Shown here: positions 14,847-23,180 of the stretch, one piece after another | How the letters are laid out: every line of letters begins with the position of its first letter | Numbering within the stretch: position 1 is the first letter of the stretch | Origin: Thermomicrobiales bacterium | GTDB taxonomy: Bacteria > Chloroflexota > Chloroflexia > Thermomicrobiales > UBA6265 | Length of the DNA: 39,426 bases | Reading direction: 5' to 3' | Assembly: GCA_020432165.1 (NCBI GenBank) | Contig: JAGQGU010000002.1 | Location: forward strand, 1,266 to 40,691 | The notes under the pieces: model-generated | The model's input: only the letters and a program-made list of their open reading frames with translations | What the model was told of the DNA's origin: nothing | The model's database searches: none | Made by a program: the position numbers and the translations under genes

Positions 14847-17516
14847 ATGTTGCTTTCCAATTCACTTCCGCCGAGCGCATTGGCCACAGCCGCGGAGCAT
14901 TCCAGCACCATCCTTCCTTCCCTTGGTTACCGTTGGAGCGAGTCTTTTACCAACCACTCCTGGGGTGCAGTATTCGTCTGGGTCATCCTGCTCGTCGTGC
15001 TTCAGGTCATTAGTTGGCCACTGGTACGGCGCATGTTCAGTCGATTACCTGATCGAGGCTGGGCCTTTGCCCGTCCTGTGAGTATTTTGCTGGCGGGTCT
15101 CCTCGTTTGGTATCCGGCATCGTTTGGCCTGATCCCGTTTACACCGATCTGGTCAATCGCGGCAATGGCACTTCTGGCGATATTGTGCTGGCTGGTTGTG
15201 CGCCGCATCTCCGTTTCGCCAGGCGAGCGACTCTGGAGAGATATTCCCATGGCCGTCATGGCGGAATGGGTTTTCTGGGGAACCTTTGTCCTCTTCCTCC
15301 TCTATCGCGCCATCAATCCTGATAGCTACCATCCCTACTGGGGTGGCGAGAAGGCGATGGAGCTTGCACACCTGAATGCGATTCTCCGTAGCGATTCCTT
15401 TCCGCCCTACGATCCCTGGTATGCCGGGGGCATTCTCAACTACTACTACTTCGGCATCTTCCTCGTCGCGAATCTGATCAAGATCACCGGGATCCCGGCC
15501 GAGATCGCCTTCAATCTGGCCACTCCCCTCTTCCCGGCCATGCTTGCCAGTGCTGCGTTCAGCCTTGGTGCGGTCTTTGGCAAGCGACTGACTGCCTCGA
15601 ATCTTGGTGCCGGTCTTTCCGGTCTCGCCAGCGTCTTCTTCGTACAGTTTGCAGGCAACCTGATTGTGGCTTCCCGCCTCTGGGACCGTGCCTTCAACGA
15701 TGTGACCTCTGCGCAGCCGTTTGTCTACTGGGTATGGGAACCCACCCGTGCTATTCCCGTGCCAGCATTGCAGGTCAATATCACCGAGTTCCCCTATTTC
15801 GGTGCTCTTTGGGCAGACTTGCATCCCCACGTTCTCGCCATGCCCTACACCTTGATGGGAATCGCCCTGGCGTGGCAGATCGCGGCCAGCTGGCGAACGG
15901 TGCCTCTAATGTTCGTGCGCAAGCGACTGAGTCGCACGCATCAACTGGAGATTGTGGCGCCATTCATCCTGATGGGTGTGGTGATTGGGACACTCTGGAT
16001 GACCAATGCCTGGGATATGCCGATGACGGCGGCGATTGGTGTGCTTGGTCTTACGATGATGACGATTCGGGTGCCGAGTCTGATTGAGCGACTGGCGATT
16101 ATCGTCGGTGGTTCAGCATTGATGGGATTGATCGCCGTCATGGTTGCATATCCTTTCAATCGCGATTTCCAGGCTCTCTTTAGCGAGATTAACTTTACGC
16201 GCGATACTACTCCCCTCCTCGCTCTGGAATCACATGTAGGGGCGCAACTGGTTATCTGCACGCTGGGTGCGCTTGTGTTGCTTGGCTATGTGCGCGGTGG
16301 CACGATCGATAACGCCAATTTGCTCTACGTCCTTGGGGGCTGCGTGGTCGCGGGCCTGCTCCAGCAATGGATTCTGCGTGGCGATGATGATGTGTTCATC
16401 TATCGCATTGCCGAGATTCTGGTGGTGCTTGGTCTGGTGGGTATCTGGACAAACGTCGCCTGGCAGTCAGCGGACGAACCGAATGACTTTGGTATTCCGG
16501 CGAGTCGGCTACAATCGCTTGCCGTCGCTGCAATGACTGCATCCGCGTTCCTGCTGGTCTTTGATCGAGCCACACTGGCGCTCTATCTCGGCATCGGTAT
16601 CAGCGCTGGTATTGTCTGGATGGGACTGGAGCGGCAATCGGCACGCTTCGTGGCAGCCCTCATCGCCGCGGCAACGCTACTCGGAGCCGCGCTGGAAGTG
16701 GTCTACCTGGTCGATGATCTGAGCGGTGGTGTCAATTACCGCATGAACACCATCTTCAAGTTCTATAACCAGATCTGGAACCTCCTTGGCATCGCCAGTG
16801 GCGTCATCGTCGGTATCGCCGTCTGGCGACTGCTTGTCTGGGAAGAACCTGCTCGCCTCCGTCAAATCCGCCCGGTGGCCAGCCGCATGAGCGCCAATGT
16901 GATCAAGCTTACTGTCGCCATATCGTTGCCGCTGATGGCGTTGATGGGTACCTACATGCTGGTAGCTACGCCGATCCGGCTCGATCAACGCTTCGGCGAT
17001 GATGGTGCTATCACCCTGAACGCCTACAGCTGGATGGAGTATGGCCAGATTGATATGACAAACGGCAGCTCGCTGATGTACGCGGATGATCTGGCCGCGA
17101 TCAACTGGATGAATGAGAACATCGAAGGCAATCCGACCATTGTCGAGGCATCGTTCGGGGCATATCGTTGCAACGGTTCACGCTTTAGCATTAGCACGGG
17201 ATTACCGGATGTTATCGGTTGGGTGCGTCATGAAATGCAGCAGCGCGATGTCGATGACCTCGGTGTGCGTCAGGACCAGGTGCGCGATTTCTACACCGGC
17301 ACCGATATAGCCACCAAACGGGCGTTCCTGGAGGAATATGGGGTCGAGTACGTCATCGTGGGCCAGACCGAGCGTCATTACCCGAGTATCACTTCTGGTT
17401 GTGAAGATACGGGCAATCCGGAGGCCATCGCCCAGATTGAGTCCATGGTGGGCACCGATCTCGAAATTGTCTTCCAGCAAGGAACAACCACGATCTATCG
17501 TGTAATCCGGGAATAG
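14847..17516 (+). CDS. DUF2298 / 'Chlor_Arch_YYY' polytopic membrane protein, putative GT-C glycosyltransferase
   Basis: About 889 residues with a dozen or more membrane helices. The family hallmark LNYYYFGIFLVA is at about residue 195, and the acidic/aromatic loops around it (YHPYWGGEKAMELAHLN, FPPYDPWYAGG) resemble the outward catalytic loop of GT-C glycosyltransferases. A soluble C-terminal part from about 715 contains FYTGTDIATKRAFLEEYGVEYVIVGQTER. ATG 14847 has CGGAG six bases upstream; the upstream open frame overlaps fmt's promoter region and is ignored. Known members are nearly confined to Chloroflexota and archaea and are thought to act in envelope glycan assembly, but none is well characterised. 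It likely works in the same process as the Agl23-like and PMT-NHL genes 6 kb downstream. Confidence 0.87.
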   Translation: MLLSNSLPPSALATAAEHSSTILPSLGYRWSESFTNHSWGAVFVWVILLVVLQVISWPLVRRMFSRLPDRGWAFARPVSILLAGLLVWYPASFGLIPFTPIWSIAAMALLAILCWLVVRRISVSPGERLWRDIPMAVMAEWVFWGTFVLFLLYRAINPDSYHPYWGGEKAMELAHLNAILRSDSFPPYDPWYAGGILNYYYFGIFLVANLIKITGIPAEIAFNLATPLFPAMLASAAFSLGAVFGKRLTASNLGAGLSGLASVFFVQFAGNLIVASRLWDRAFNDVTSAQPFVYWVWEPTRAIPVPALQVNITEFPYFGALWADLHPHVLAMPYTLMGIALAWQIAASWRTVPLMFVRKRLSRTHQLEIVAPFILMGVVIGTLWMTNAWDMPMTAAIGVLGLTMMTIRVPSLIERLAIIVGGSALMGLIAVMVAYPFNRDFQALFSEINFTRDTTPLLALESHVGAQLVICTLGALVLLGYVRGGTIDNANLLYVLGGCVVAGLLQQWILRGDDDVFIYRIAEILVVLGLVGIWTNVAWQSADEPNDFGIPASRLQSLAVAAMTASAFLLVFDRATLALYLGIGISAGIVWMGLERQSARFVAALIAAATLLGAALEVVYLVDDLSGGVNYRMNTIFKFYNQIWNLLGIASGVIVGIAVWRLLVWEEPARLRQIRPVASRMSANVIKLTVAISLPLMALMGTYMLVATPIRLDQRFGDDGAITLNAYSWMEYGQIDMTNGSSLMYADDLAAINWMNENIEGNPTIVEASFGAYRCNGSRFSISTGLPDVIGWVRHEMQQRDVDDLGVRQDQVRDFYTGTDIATKRAFLEEYGVEYVIVGQTERHYPSITSGCEDTGNPEAIAQIESMVGTDLEIVFQQGTTTIYRVIRE

Positions 17517-17571
17517 CGGGAGCAAATAGGGTATACTCCCTTCCGCTGATGTGCGTGAGAGTGTGCATCAA

Positions 17572-17649
<78 letters not shown>

Positions 17650-17652
17650 TGG

Positions 17653-17684
17653 AGGACCCGGATCGACTACCGATTCGGGTCCTT
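17653..17684 (+). terminator. Hairpin after tRNA-Pro
   Basis: AGGACCCGGAT and ATTCGGGTCCTT form a strong stem directly after the tRNA, followed by TTCTGCAATTATT. The T-run is weak, but position and stability fit a tRNA terminator. The rest of 17649-17979 (331 bases) holds only the T-arm-like fragment and no gene I can support. Confidence 0.55.
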
Positions 17685-17757
17685 CTGCAATTATTGGGGG
17701 AAAGTATCAACATACGACAAAGGGACCGCCATGTGGCAATCCCTCTTCCGAAACTAT

Positions 17758-17785
17758 TGGGCGCACCGGCAGGGTTTGAACCTGC
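17758..17785 (-). other. tRNA 3'-end-like fragment (T-arm, acceptor strand, CCA)
   Basis: On the minus strand GCAGG-TTCAAAC-CCTGC is a canonical T-arm, followed by CGGTGCG, one base (C) and CCA, exactly the layout of a tRNA 3' end. No complementary 5' acceptor (CGCACCG), D-arm or normal anticodon arm is found upstream within 120 bases; what lies there is two unrelated hairpins. It may be a decayed tRNA or an attachment-site remnant. Confidence 0.45.
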
Positions 17786-17979
17786 ACCGCGGGATTATTC
17801 TAGAACTCCCCGCAATCTTCCGAAAAGTGACAGTGCAACAGGCGCTTCTCAACGCCTGTGAACTATACCACATCGTTGAATCGCTGATCGTTTTCCGCTC
17901 AAGCCGTTCATCGGGGACACATTCAAAGATAATGATGAGAATCGGTGGCGATATACCGATTTGACGAAGACATTCCCGC

Positions 17980-18351
17980 TTAACCACCAAGTTGCAGCGC
18001 GGCACAGGCAATCATGATCGTCAGGAGCAGTAGTGAAACCTGCGCATAGCGGCGATCACCCTGCAGCCAGAATGATCGCAATAACGCGATGACCCCAGCC
18101 ATCGGCGAGAGCACAATCACCAACAAACCTACGCTGATGATTCCGTTCGCATTGCCACTGCGTATCGATTTCAGAAGTTGCGATGGCGAGCCAATGCTCT
18201 CCGCCAGTTCACGATGTTGGATAACCGCCAAGACGATGCCAAGCCCGATCACCGTGGCGCCAATGCGGAATCCCCAGGTGAGCACATTCGCCAGAAGTCT
18301 GGATAGTTCTCGCGTGTTCTCGACTTTGGCATCGAGTTGGGTGCTGCTCAT
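17980..18351 (-). CDS. DUF1634 domain membrane protein
   Basis: A 123-residue protein with three membrane segments (about 25-44, 72-92 and 101-119). The sequence VLTWGFRIGATVIGLGIVL and ISVGLLVIVLSPMAGVIALL match the DUF1634 pattern. DUF1634 genes commonly sit directly next to TauE/SafE exporters, as here: the ATG at 18349-18351 begins three bases after the exporter's stop. It may be a small accessory subunit or regulator of that exporter, but no function has been shown to my knowledge. The pairing makes the family call stronger than sequence alone would. Confidence 0.8.
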   Translation of the reverse strand: MSSTQLDAKVENTRELSRLLANVLTWGFRIGATVIGLGIVLAVIQHRELAESIGSPSQLLKSIRSGNANGIISVGLLVIVLSPMAGVIALLRSFWLQGDRRYAQVSLLLLTIMIACAALQLGG

Positions 18352-18354
18352 GAT

Positions 18355-19185
18355 TCAGGCTCCAATTCCACTCCAGATCATCGAGATCCCGAGGAAGGTC
18401 AGAATAGCGAAGAAGAGTACTACGAGTTTGGAAGCGTTGATGCGGCTGGTGAGGTGTGCTCCCAGACTTGATCCGAGGAAGACCCCCAAGACAGCAGGTA
18501 CAGCTACCTGGAGATCAATATTGCCGGAGCGATAGAAGACGAGCGCCGTCGCGACACCAGTGATACCCACCATCATGGTGGCGGTGCCTGCCGAGGCCTT
18601 GAGTGGCATCTTCATTACCACGTCCATGGTGGGACCCTTCACGATGCCACCGCCAATCCCGAGGAGACCTGAGAGGAGACCCGCAAACGTACCCACCGCC
18701 ATTCCCAAAGGAACTTTCTCGGGCATGTAGGTGATGATCTGGTTGCTAGCCGGATCGGTATATCGCGCCATCAGATCCCAGGGATCCGGAGTGGAATCAT
18801 CCACCTGGCGATGCTGATCGCGACGATTCATGAACATACTCACCGCGGCATAGATCAATACAATACCCAGCAGGATCTTCAGGTAATCTGCCCGAATGCG
18901 CGTGGCGATCACGGCACCGGTCACCGCGCCGATAATTGCAGTGATTTCCAGCAGCAATGCCAGGCGAACATTCACAAAGCCATTACCCAGATGCTTGCGT
19001 GAGCCGACCACTGAGTTCGCAACCACCGCTACCGCAGTGGCACCGACTGCGAGGGCAGGCTCCACACCGAGATAGAGGGTGAAGAGCGGTACCATGAATA
19101 CCCCACCGCCAAGCCCCAGCATGCTCCCCAATGTGGCAGCTACGGCCGCTGCCAGTCCCACCATAAGCGTTTGCTCAGTTCCCAC
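18355..19185 (-). CDS. TauE/SafE (TSUP) family anion exporter
   Basis: A 276-residue membrane protein with about eight helices in two repeats. The repeated motif is visible in both halves: GSMLGLGGGVFMVPLF near the start and SGLLGIGGGIVKGPTM after residue 170. These glycine-rich turns before half-helices are typical of the family. TSUP proteins move sulfite, sulfoacetate, thiosulfate or related anions. GTG 19183-19185 has GAGGTG about five bases upstream; ATG 19162-19164 is an alternative. It is coupled to the DUF1634 gene. No sulfur-metabolism gene is nearby, so the substrate is open. Confidence 0.9.
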   Translation of the reverse strand: MGTEQTLMVGLAAAVAATLGSMLGLGGGVFMVPLFTLYLGVEPALAVGATAVAVVANSVVGSRKHLGNGFVNVRLALLLEITAIIGAVTGAVIATRIRADYLKILLGIVLIYAAVSMFMNRRDQHRQVDDSTPDPWDLMARYTDPASNQIITYMPEKVPLGMAVGTFAGLLSGLLGIGGGIVKGPTMDVVMKMPLKASAGTATMMVGITGVATALVFYRSGNIDLQVAVPAVLGVFLGSSLGAHLTSRINASKLVVLFFAILTFLGISMIWSGIGA

Positions 19186-19280
19186 CGTGTCACCTCGTGT
19201 ATGGAGCCAACGGATATCCGGCCAGTTGGCACCGGTTACTGTAGTACTGGTTTCGGTTCGACGCTACCCCGAAAAACACA

Positions 19281-19315
19281 AAAAGCTGGTGGAAGCAATG
19301 CTCCCACCAGCTTTT
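19281..19315. terminator. Rho-independent terminator for rpsD (bidirectional stem)
   Basis: AAAAGCTGGTGG and CCCACCAGCTTTT form a long GC-rich stem closed by an additional AGC/GCT. On the minus strand it ends in TTTTTGTGTTTTTC, a typical intrinsic terminator 13 bases after the rpsD stop. Confidence 0.88.
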
Positions 19316-19327
19316 CATCACTACCGA

Positions 19328-19936
19328 CTAGCGGCTGTAGAACTCAACCACGAGGTGCTCGGCGCAGATCACAGGGATCTCTTCGCGCGAGGGGATGCCC
19401 TCGAAACGAGCGCTCAGCTTGTTCACGTCGAAGGTCATGTACTTGGCAACTTCGCCGCGTGGCAGAATCTGCGCGTCGAAGAGCGGGCTCTTCTTGCTGC
19501 GCTCGCGCACGCTGATCACATCGCCCGGCTTGAGGCGCATGCTGGGAATAGTGGCCTTCTTGCCATTAACCAGGAAGTGGCCATGAGTCACCATCTGGCG
19601 AGCAGCATAGATGGTCGGCGCGAAACCTGCGCGCAGCACGAGAGCATCCATACGGGTCTCCAATACCTGCAAGAGGTTGTCACCCGTGGAGCCCGGCATG
19701 CGGGTCGCGGTCTTGTAGGCGCGCACCAACTGCTTCTCGCTGATGTTGTACTGGAAACGCAAACGCTGCTTCTCCAGCAACTGCACACCATACTCCGATG
19801 GACGACGACGACGGCCGCGTGCAGCGCCATGCTGACCCGGAGGGGTCGGGCGCTTGCGCATACCGGCGGCGGCCTTCGGGGTCAGGGCGACACCGAGAGC
19901 ACGGCTCTTCTTAACCTTTGGTCCTGTAAAGTTCAC
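19328..19936 (-). CDS. rpsD: 30S ribosomal protein S4
   Basis: A 202-residue primary 16S-binding ribosomal protein. MNFTGPKVKKSRALG opens the protein, RKRPTPPGQHGAARGRRRRPSEYGVQLLEKQRLR is the classic S4 stretch (split here by family positions 27-61), and ARQMVTHGHFLVNGKK with IPSMRLKPGDVISV is the S4 RNA-binding domain. There is no N-terminal CxxC zinc site, so this is the Zn-independent type. The start is GTG at 19934-19936 with AAGGAG nine bases upstream; an out-of-frame ATG lies between them. It stands alone rather than in the alpha operon with rpsM/rpsK/rpoA and has its own terminator. Confidence 0.98.
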   Translation of the reverse strand: MNFTGPKVKKSRALGVALTPKAAAGMRKRPTPPGQHGAARGRRRRPSEYGVQLLEKQRLRFQYNISEKQLVRAYKTATRMPGSTGDNLLQVLETRMDALVLRAGFAPTIYAARQMVTHGHFLVNGKKATIPSMRLKPGDVISVRERSKKSPLFDAQILPRGEVAKYMTFDVNKLSARFEGIPSREEIPVICAEHLVVEFYSR

Positions 19937-20121
19937 GAAACATTACTCCTTGTGCGCATCAATCTGCTGCAGACCATTCCTGCAGGCAGGTGTCATGCAT
20001 CCCGGCACACCACGTGGGCGATCGCTTCTGGCGCAAATACAGACCGCGATCTTTTGGCCAGGGCATGGCAAAGCGAGTGGTTAAGTACACACCCGACGGC
20101 AAAGTATACGGGTTTTGCTTG

Positions 20122-20772
20122 CTACGGTGCCAGTCGGGAGGTGGTCCACTCCCCTGTTTCGTCGCGTGTGTAGAGGATGCGATCATGGAGTCGATTCTCG
20201 CGACCCTGCCAGAACTCTATGCGGGTTGGTTTGATGCGGAATCCGCCCCAGTTCTCCGGACGAGGAATCGGTTGCCCATCGGGGTACTCATGCTCGATCT
20301 CGTCGAACCGTTGCCGCAGTACATCTGCACTGGCGATGGGCTGACTCTGATCGCTGGCGATCGCGCCCAACTGGCTACCGCGTGGTCGCACCGCAAAGTA
20401 AGCATCGGACTCTTCGGCGCTGACCCTGCTGGCTACACCGGTCCACCGTACCTGCCGTTGCAGCGTCGGCCAGTAAAAGAGCCCGCAGACATTGGGATTG
20501 GCTGCGATCTGCTGTCCCTTGGCGCTGTCGTAATTGGTGTAGATGACGATGCCATCCTCGTCGAAACTCTTCATGAGGACGGTACGAGCCTGAGGAACGT
20601 TGTTGACATCCACGGTGGCCAGAACAACAGCATTCGCCTCAATCACACTGGTGGCGGCTACCTCCTCGAACCAATGGGAGAAGAGCGCGATAGGATCCGG
20701 CGAGATATCGTTATCCCCGAGCGTAGCGAGATCGTACGATATGCGCATATCGGCGAGTGATTTGGCGTTCAT
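20122..20772 (-). CDS. pdxH: Pyridoxamine 5'-phosphate oxidase
   Basis: A 216-residue FMN enzyme that oxidises pyridoxamine or pyridoxine 5'-phosphate to PLP. Diagnostic stretches are AVVLATVDVNNVPQARTVLMKSFDEDGIVIYTN (in two adjoining motifs: VPQARTVLMK and IYTNYDSAKGQQI), FYWPTLQRQVRWTG, SYFAVRPRGSQLGA-like VRPRGSQLGAIASDQSQ, and the C-terminal WGGFRIKPTRIEFWQGRENRLHDR. The ATG at 20770-20772 gives the normal length; upstream extension is not homologous. The YggS-type PLP protein is 13 kb away and not linked. It is divergent from the small secreted protein at 20849. The 185 bases between its stop and rpsD hold no gene I can support. Confidence 0.97.
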   Translation of the reverse strand: MNAKSLADMRISYDLATLGDNDISPDPIALFSHWFEEVAATSVIEANAVVLATVDVNNVPQARTVLMKSFDEDGIVIYTNYDSAKGQQIAANPNVCGLFYWPTLQRQVRWTGVASRVSAEESDAYFAVRPRGSQLGAIASDQSQPIASADVLRQRFDEIEHEYPDGQPIPRPENWGGFRIKPTRIEFWQGRENRLHDRILYTRDETGEWTTSRLAP

Positions 20773-20848
20773 GCAGTACCCTGTTGTCACACATCCCCAT
20801 TGATGGGGCCACATGTGGGAATTGTACGACGCTTTGGGAGGTTTGCGG

Positions 20849-21364
20849 ATGCGTTCGCTGCTAATCGGTTTGATTGCTCTGGTTCTGCTCGCTCCATCGG
20901 CTTCGGCTGAGGCAACCTGTACGCTTACACCTCTCTCCCTTCCTCTTTTTGATGCCACGCCGCTGGCAGAGTTGGCCAGTCCTGTAGCCACACAAGCGGG
21001 AGGACTCATCTCAGAGGATGAGGCGCACACAGTGCTTGAGATGTATGTGGCCTGCACCAACACGGGTGATCCCACGCTGGTCTGGGCAATGTTCACTCCG
21101 CGATGGTTCAGTACTACTTTCGCCGAGACCGGAGCACACTACCTACCGGCTTTCGAGTATGAGATTGCCAATAGTGGGTATGTTGTGGAGGATCCACTGG
21201 AGTTCATCTCTATTGACGGGATTGAGATGACCGACGATGGACGAGCGGCGGTTACTGCCACATTCGCCAGTGCCGATTTGACGTGGACCGACACATTGAT
21301 TTTGATGCAGATTGACGGTCAGTGGCTCATCGATGACGTTGTGCTGGTGAGTCCAGCGAGCTAA
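20849..21364 (+). CDS. Secreted protein with NTF2-like fold (putative)
   Basis: A 171-residue protein beginning with a clear signal peptide (MRSLLIGLIALVLLAPSASA, cut likely after residue 20). The mature part, after a low-complexity linker, has the alternating helix and strand pattern of NTF2-like/SnoaL proteins: DEAHTVLEMYVACTNTGDP, then VWAMFTPRWFSTTF, later strands ending MQIDGQWLIDDVVLV. Such domains often bind small ligands or serve as secreted scaffolds. ATG 20849 follows GGGAGG. Its TAA overlaps the stop of the convergent minus-strand gene by two bases. No specific function is assignable. Confidence 0.75.
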   Translation: MRSLLIGLIALVLLAPSASAEATCTLTPLSLPLFDATPLAELASPVATQAGGLISEDEAHTVLEMYVACTNTGDPTLVWAMFTPRWFSTTFAETGAHYLPAFEYEIANSGYVVEDPLEFISIDGIEMTDDGRAAVTATFASADLTWTDTLILMQIDGQWLIDDVVLVSPAS

Positions 21365-21867
21365 GTCTGGACCAATTCGGCACGATCGGTCGATTTTCCT
21401 TTGTAGGAATTACGAATCAGCGTCCGCAATGTGCGTACGAACTCGTCATCCTCTCTGTTCCCACTGAGGAATATCGGGTAGCTGGAAGCACGTGGACCAC
21501 CCTGCAGCACCGCTCCGGCTCCGGAACGAGCGACACCAGAGAACTCTGTCCAGCGCCGGAATCGTCCCCTCCCCAACCGAATACCGAGTGTGGTGAGCTG
21601 ATAGCTTTGGGGCCAGCAGAGCACGACTACACAACCAGCCAGTCCCAGCCACACGGAGAGCCCATTTGCCTTGTTGAACGCAAGCAGTGTCATCCAGACG
21701 ATGATCATCGACATTGCTGGCATCGAGAGCATCTTGAGCCGAGCCAATAGCGGCACAGGAAATCGCAGCAGCGTTTCCCCCTCCGTGTGGCTGAATGAAA
21801 ACAGAAAAAGACCGCACCAGAGCACGAGTGGCAGTATTGGAAGCATGGTGCAGATAAATGTCGTCAT
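21361..21867 (-). CDS. Small membrane protein of unknown function
   Basis: A 168-residue protein with three hydrophobic segments at about residues 4-26, 44-63 and 70-86. A soluble C-terminal part (QLTTLGIRLGRGRFRRWTEFSGV) has the strand pattern seen in bacterial PH-like domains of small membrane proteins, but the match is only suggestive. The ATG at 21865-21867 has no strong ribosome binding site. It lies 40 bases downstream of nothing coding on its own strand apart from the 21908-22738 gene, so the three minus-strand genes from 22999 to 21361 probably form one transcript. No known family recognised. Confidence 0.65.
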   Translation of the reverse strand: MTTFICTMLPILPLVLWCGLFLFSFSHTEGETLLRFPVPLLARLKMLSMPAMSMIIVWMTLLAFNKANGLSVWLGLAGCVVVLCWPQSYQLTTLGIRLGRGRFRRWTEFSGVARSGAGAVLQGGPRASSYPIFLSGNREDDEFVRTLRTLIRNSYKGKSTDRAELVQT

Positions 21868-21907
21868 TTAGTACCCAATGCAGGTGGAGTGTGTCAGGAT
21901 GCGCTTG

Positions 21908-22738
21908 CTATGTAGCCGGAGTTGCGATGACAACTGGTGTAGCAGGCACGTACTCGGTGGCAGTTGTTTTGGCGAGTATCTTTTCTGGCACGTCAATCCG
22001 CCATATGCCGTGTTCATTCTGCAGATACAGGATGGAATCGTCCTGAGCGAATCCGACCCATGGCAGAAATCCGAGTCCACGCATGATCGGGAATTGCTGC
22101 TCATAGTCGCCCCATACCAGTAAATCCAGTTGCCAATCGCCAGCGAGATAGCTTGCGGTACCCGCACGATCAAAGCAACCCACGAGTCGCTTGTTTGGCG
22201 AAGGACGGTTGCACATCCCCTTGGTCTTTTCCCAGGTGGGGGTTGTCCAATCTCCTGCCACCTCGGGAACGGCATCTGCCGACGCCATTTGGGTCAATTC
22301 CATACTTACGGGCGAGATGGTGAATGCAGCATCGCCGCTACCATCGGCCATCGGCCCCCGCAGCAGAATGAGCGATCCGTCACCGTTGGCGGCGATGAAG
22401 GTGATCTCCGTCAATGGAATCTGTAGCTCGGCCCCTGTCTCCAGATTCTCAAGCCTGTTACCGTCCTGATTTGGCCAGGCGATGAATTGTGCCCGATAGA
22501 GCCAGGGCGTCGGACTACTCACGGCATCGTTATCGAGCGGAATCACGATTAGCAACGTTCCATCGTCTCCGTCCGCTATCTTCTCTGCGTCCTTGCCAGG
22601 TGCGATCCCCAGTTGGATAGCGACGCGGAGCCGGAGCTCGTTGTTCATTGTCAGTGGTACCGCGATGAGCGCAAATACGGAGAGCAAACCGAGCAGAGTC
22701 CAGAGGACCTTTCGCTGCAGACTGCCATGTTCAGGCAT
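21908..22738 (-). CDS. Membrane-anchored extracytoplasmic protein of unknown function
   Basis: A 276-residue protein with one N-terminal membrane anchor (about 10-30, KVLWTLLGLLSVFALIAVPL) and an otherwise soluble exterior. The body alternates strands with Asp/Asn-Gly turns (AANGDGSLILLRGP, FAQDDSILYLQNEHGIWRID), suggesting a beta-propeller-like or beta-rich fold of WD40/TolB type, though repeats are few. Two cysteines (MCNRPSP, GCFDRAG) could form a disulfide. The C-terminus ends in a Thr/Ala/Pro-rich tail typical of secreted proteins. It starts nine bases after the stop of the His-rich gene, whose stop overlaps its binding site. Function unknown. Confidence 0.7.
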   Translation of the reverse strand: MPEHGSLQRKVLWTLLGLLSVFALIAVPLTMNNELRLRVAIQLGIAPGKDAEKIADGDDGTLLIVIPLDNDAVSSPTPWLYRAQFIAWPNQDGNRLENLETGAELQIPLTEITFIAANGDGSLILLRGPMADGSGDAAFTISPVSMELTQMASADAVPEVAGDWTTPTWEKTKGMCNRPSPNKRLVGCFDRAGTASYLAGDWQLDLLVWGDYEQQFPIMRGLGFLPWVGFAQDDSILYLQNEHGIWRIDVPEKILAKTTATEYVPATPVVIATPAT

Positions 22739-22747
22739 GGATGTGAC

Positions 22748-22999
22748 CTACTCTTCGTCCTCGTCGACGGGTTCGAGTTCGTATTCTCCACTGGCCACAA
22801 CGGAAAGATCGCTCAGCGCTTCGAAGACGCCGAATGTCAGATCCTCGAAATCAATCTGGCCCAGAACGTAGCCGACAAATGCTTCGGTCAGTTCGCCACC
22901 GATTTCGCGGGCGATACCTTCTTGCTCCGCGGCAAGCTCTTCCGGTGTGAGGTCACGAGTAGCGACATCATGGTCGTGTTCGTGGTGATGATGGCTCAT
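22748..22999 (-). CDS. Small acidic protein with histidine-rich N-terminus
   Basis: An 83-residue protein, ATG 22997-22999 with AAGGAC nine bases upstream. The N-terminus SHHHHEHDHD is strongly metal-binding in character. The middle is helical (EELAAEQEGIAREIGGELTEAFVGYVLGQIDF) and the C-terminus is acidic (EPVDEDEE). There is no signal peptide. It could be a cytosolic metal sink or chaperone, or a regulator of the linked membrane proteins. It heads a three-gene minus-strand group and is divergent from the Agl23-like gene with a shared 181-base control region. I do not recognise the family. Confidence 0.65.
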   Translation of the reverse strand: MSHHHHEHDHDVATRDLTPEELAAEQEGIAREIGGELTEAFVGYVLGQIDFEDLTFGVFEALSDLSVVASGEYELEPVDEDEE

Positions 23000-23180
23000 G
23001 TGAATATGTCCTTCCTTGAGACACACTGTGTGAATGCCTCAGCGCATTCCGCAATGATTGTAGCCGGAACCGTCAACTCCATTGTGTCGTCTCAAACGTA
23101 TCGTTTTCGCAGGAATTACGTCTCCTCAAGTATGCTTTGCACGATTGGCGTCTCGCCTCAACCAGTGTTGGAGATCACTC

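Noticed and set aside
17755-17880. A complete class II or His/Sec tRNA on the minus strand
   Set aside because: No 5' acceptor complementary to CGGTGCG, no D-loop GG and no regular anticodon arm could be found; only the T-arm and CCA fit. Reported as a fragment instead.
17758-18110. tmRNA (ssrA) with its 3' end at the T-arm fragment
   Set aside because: A normal tmRNA length would run through the DUF1634 gene, and no GGGGC-type 5' end or tag reading frame was seen.
19990-20760. A 256-codon open frame on the plus strand
   Set aside because: It is the antisense of pdxH, whose protein sequence is unmistakable; the plus-strand translation resembles nothing.
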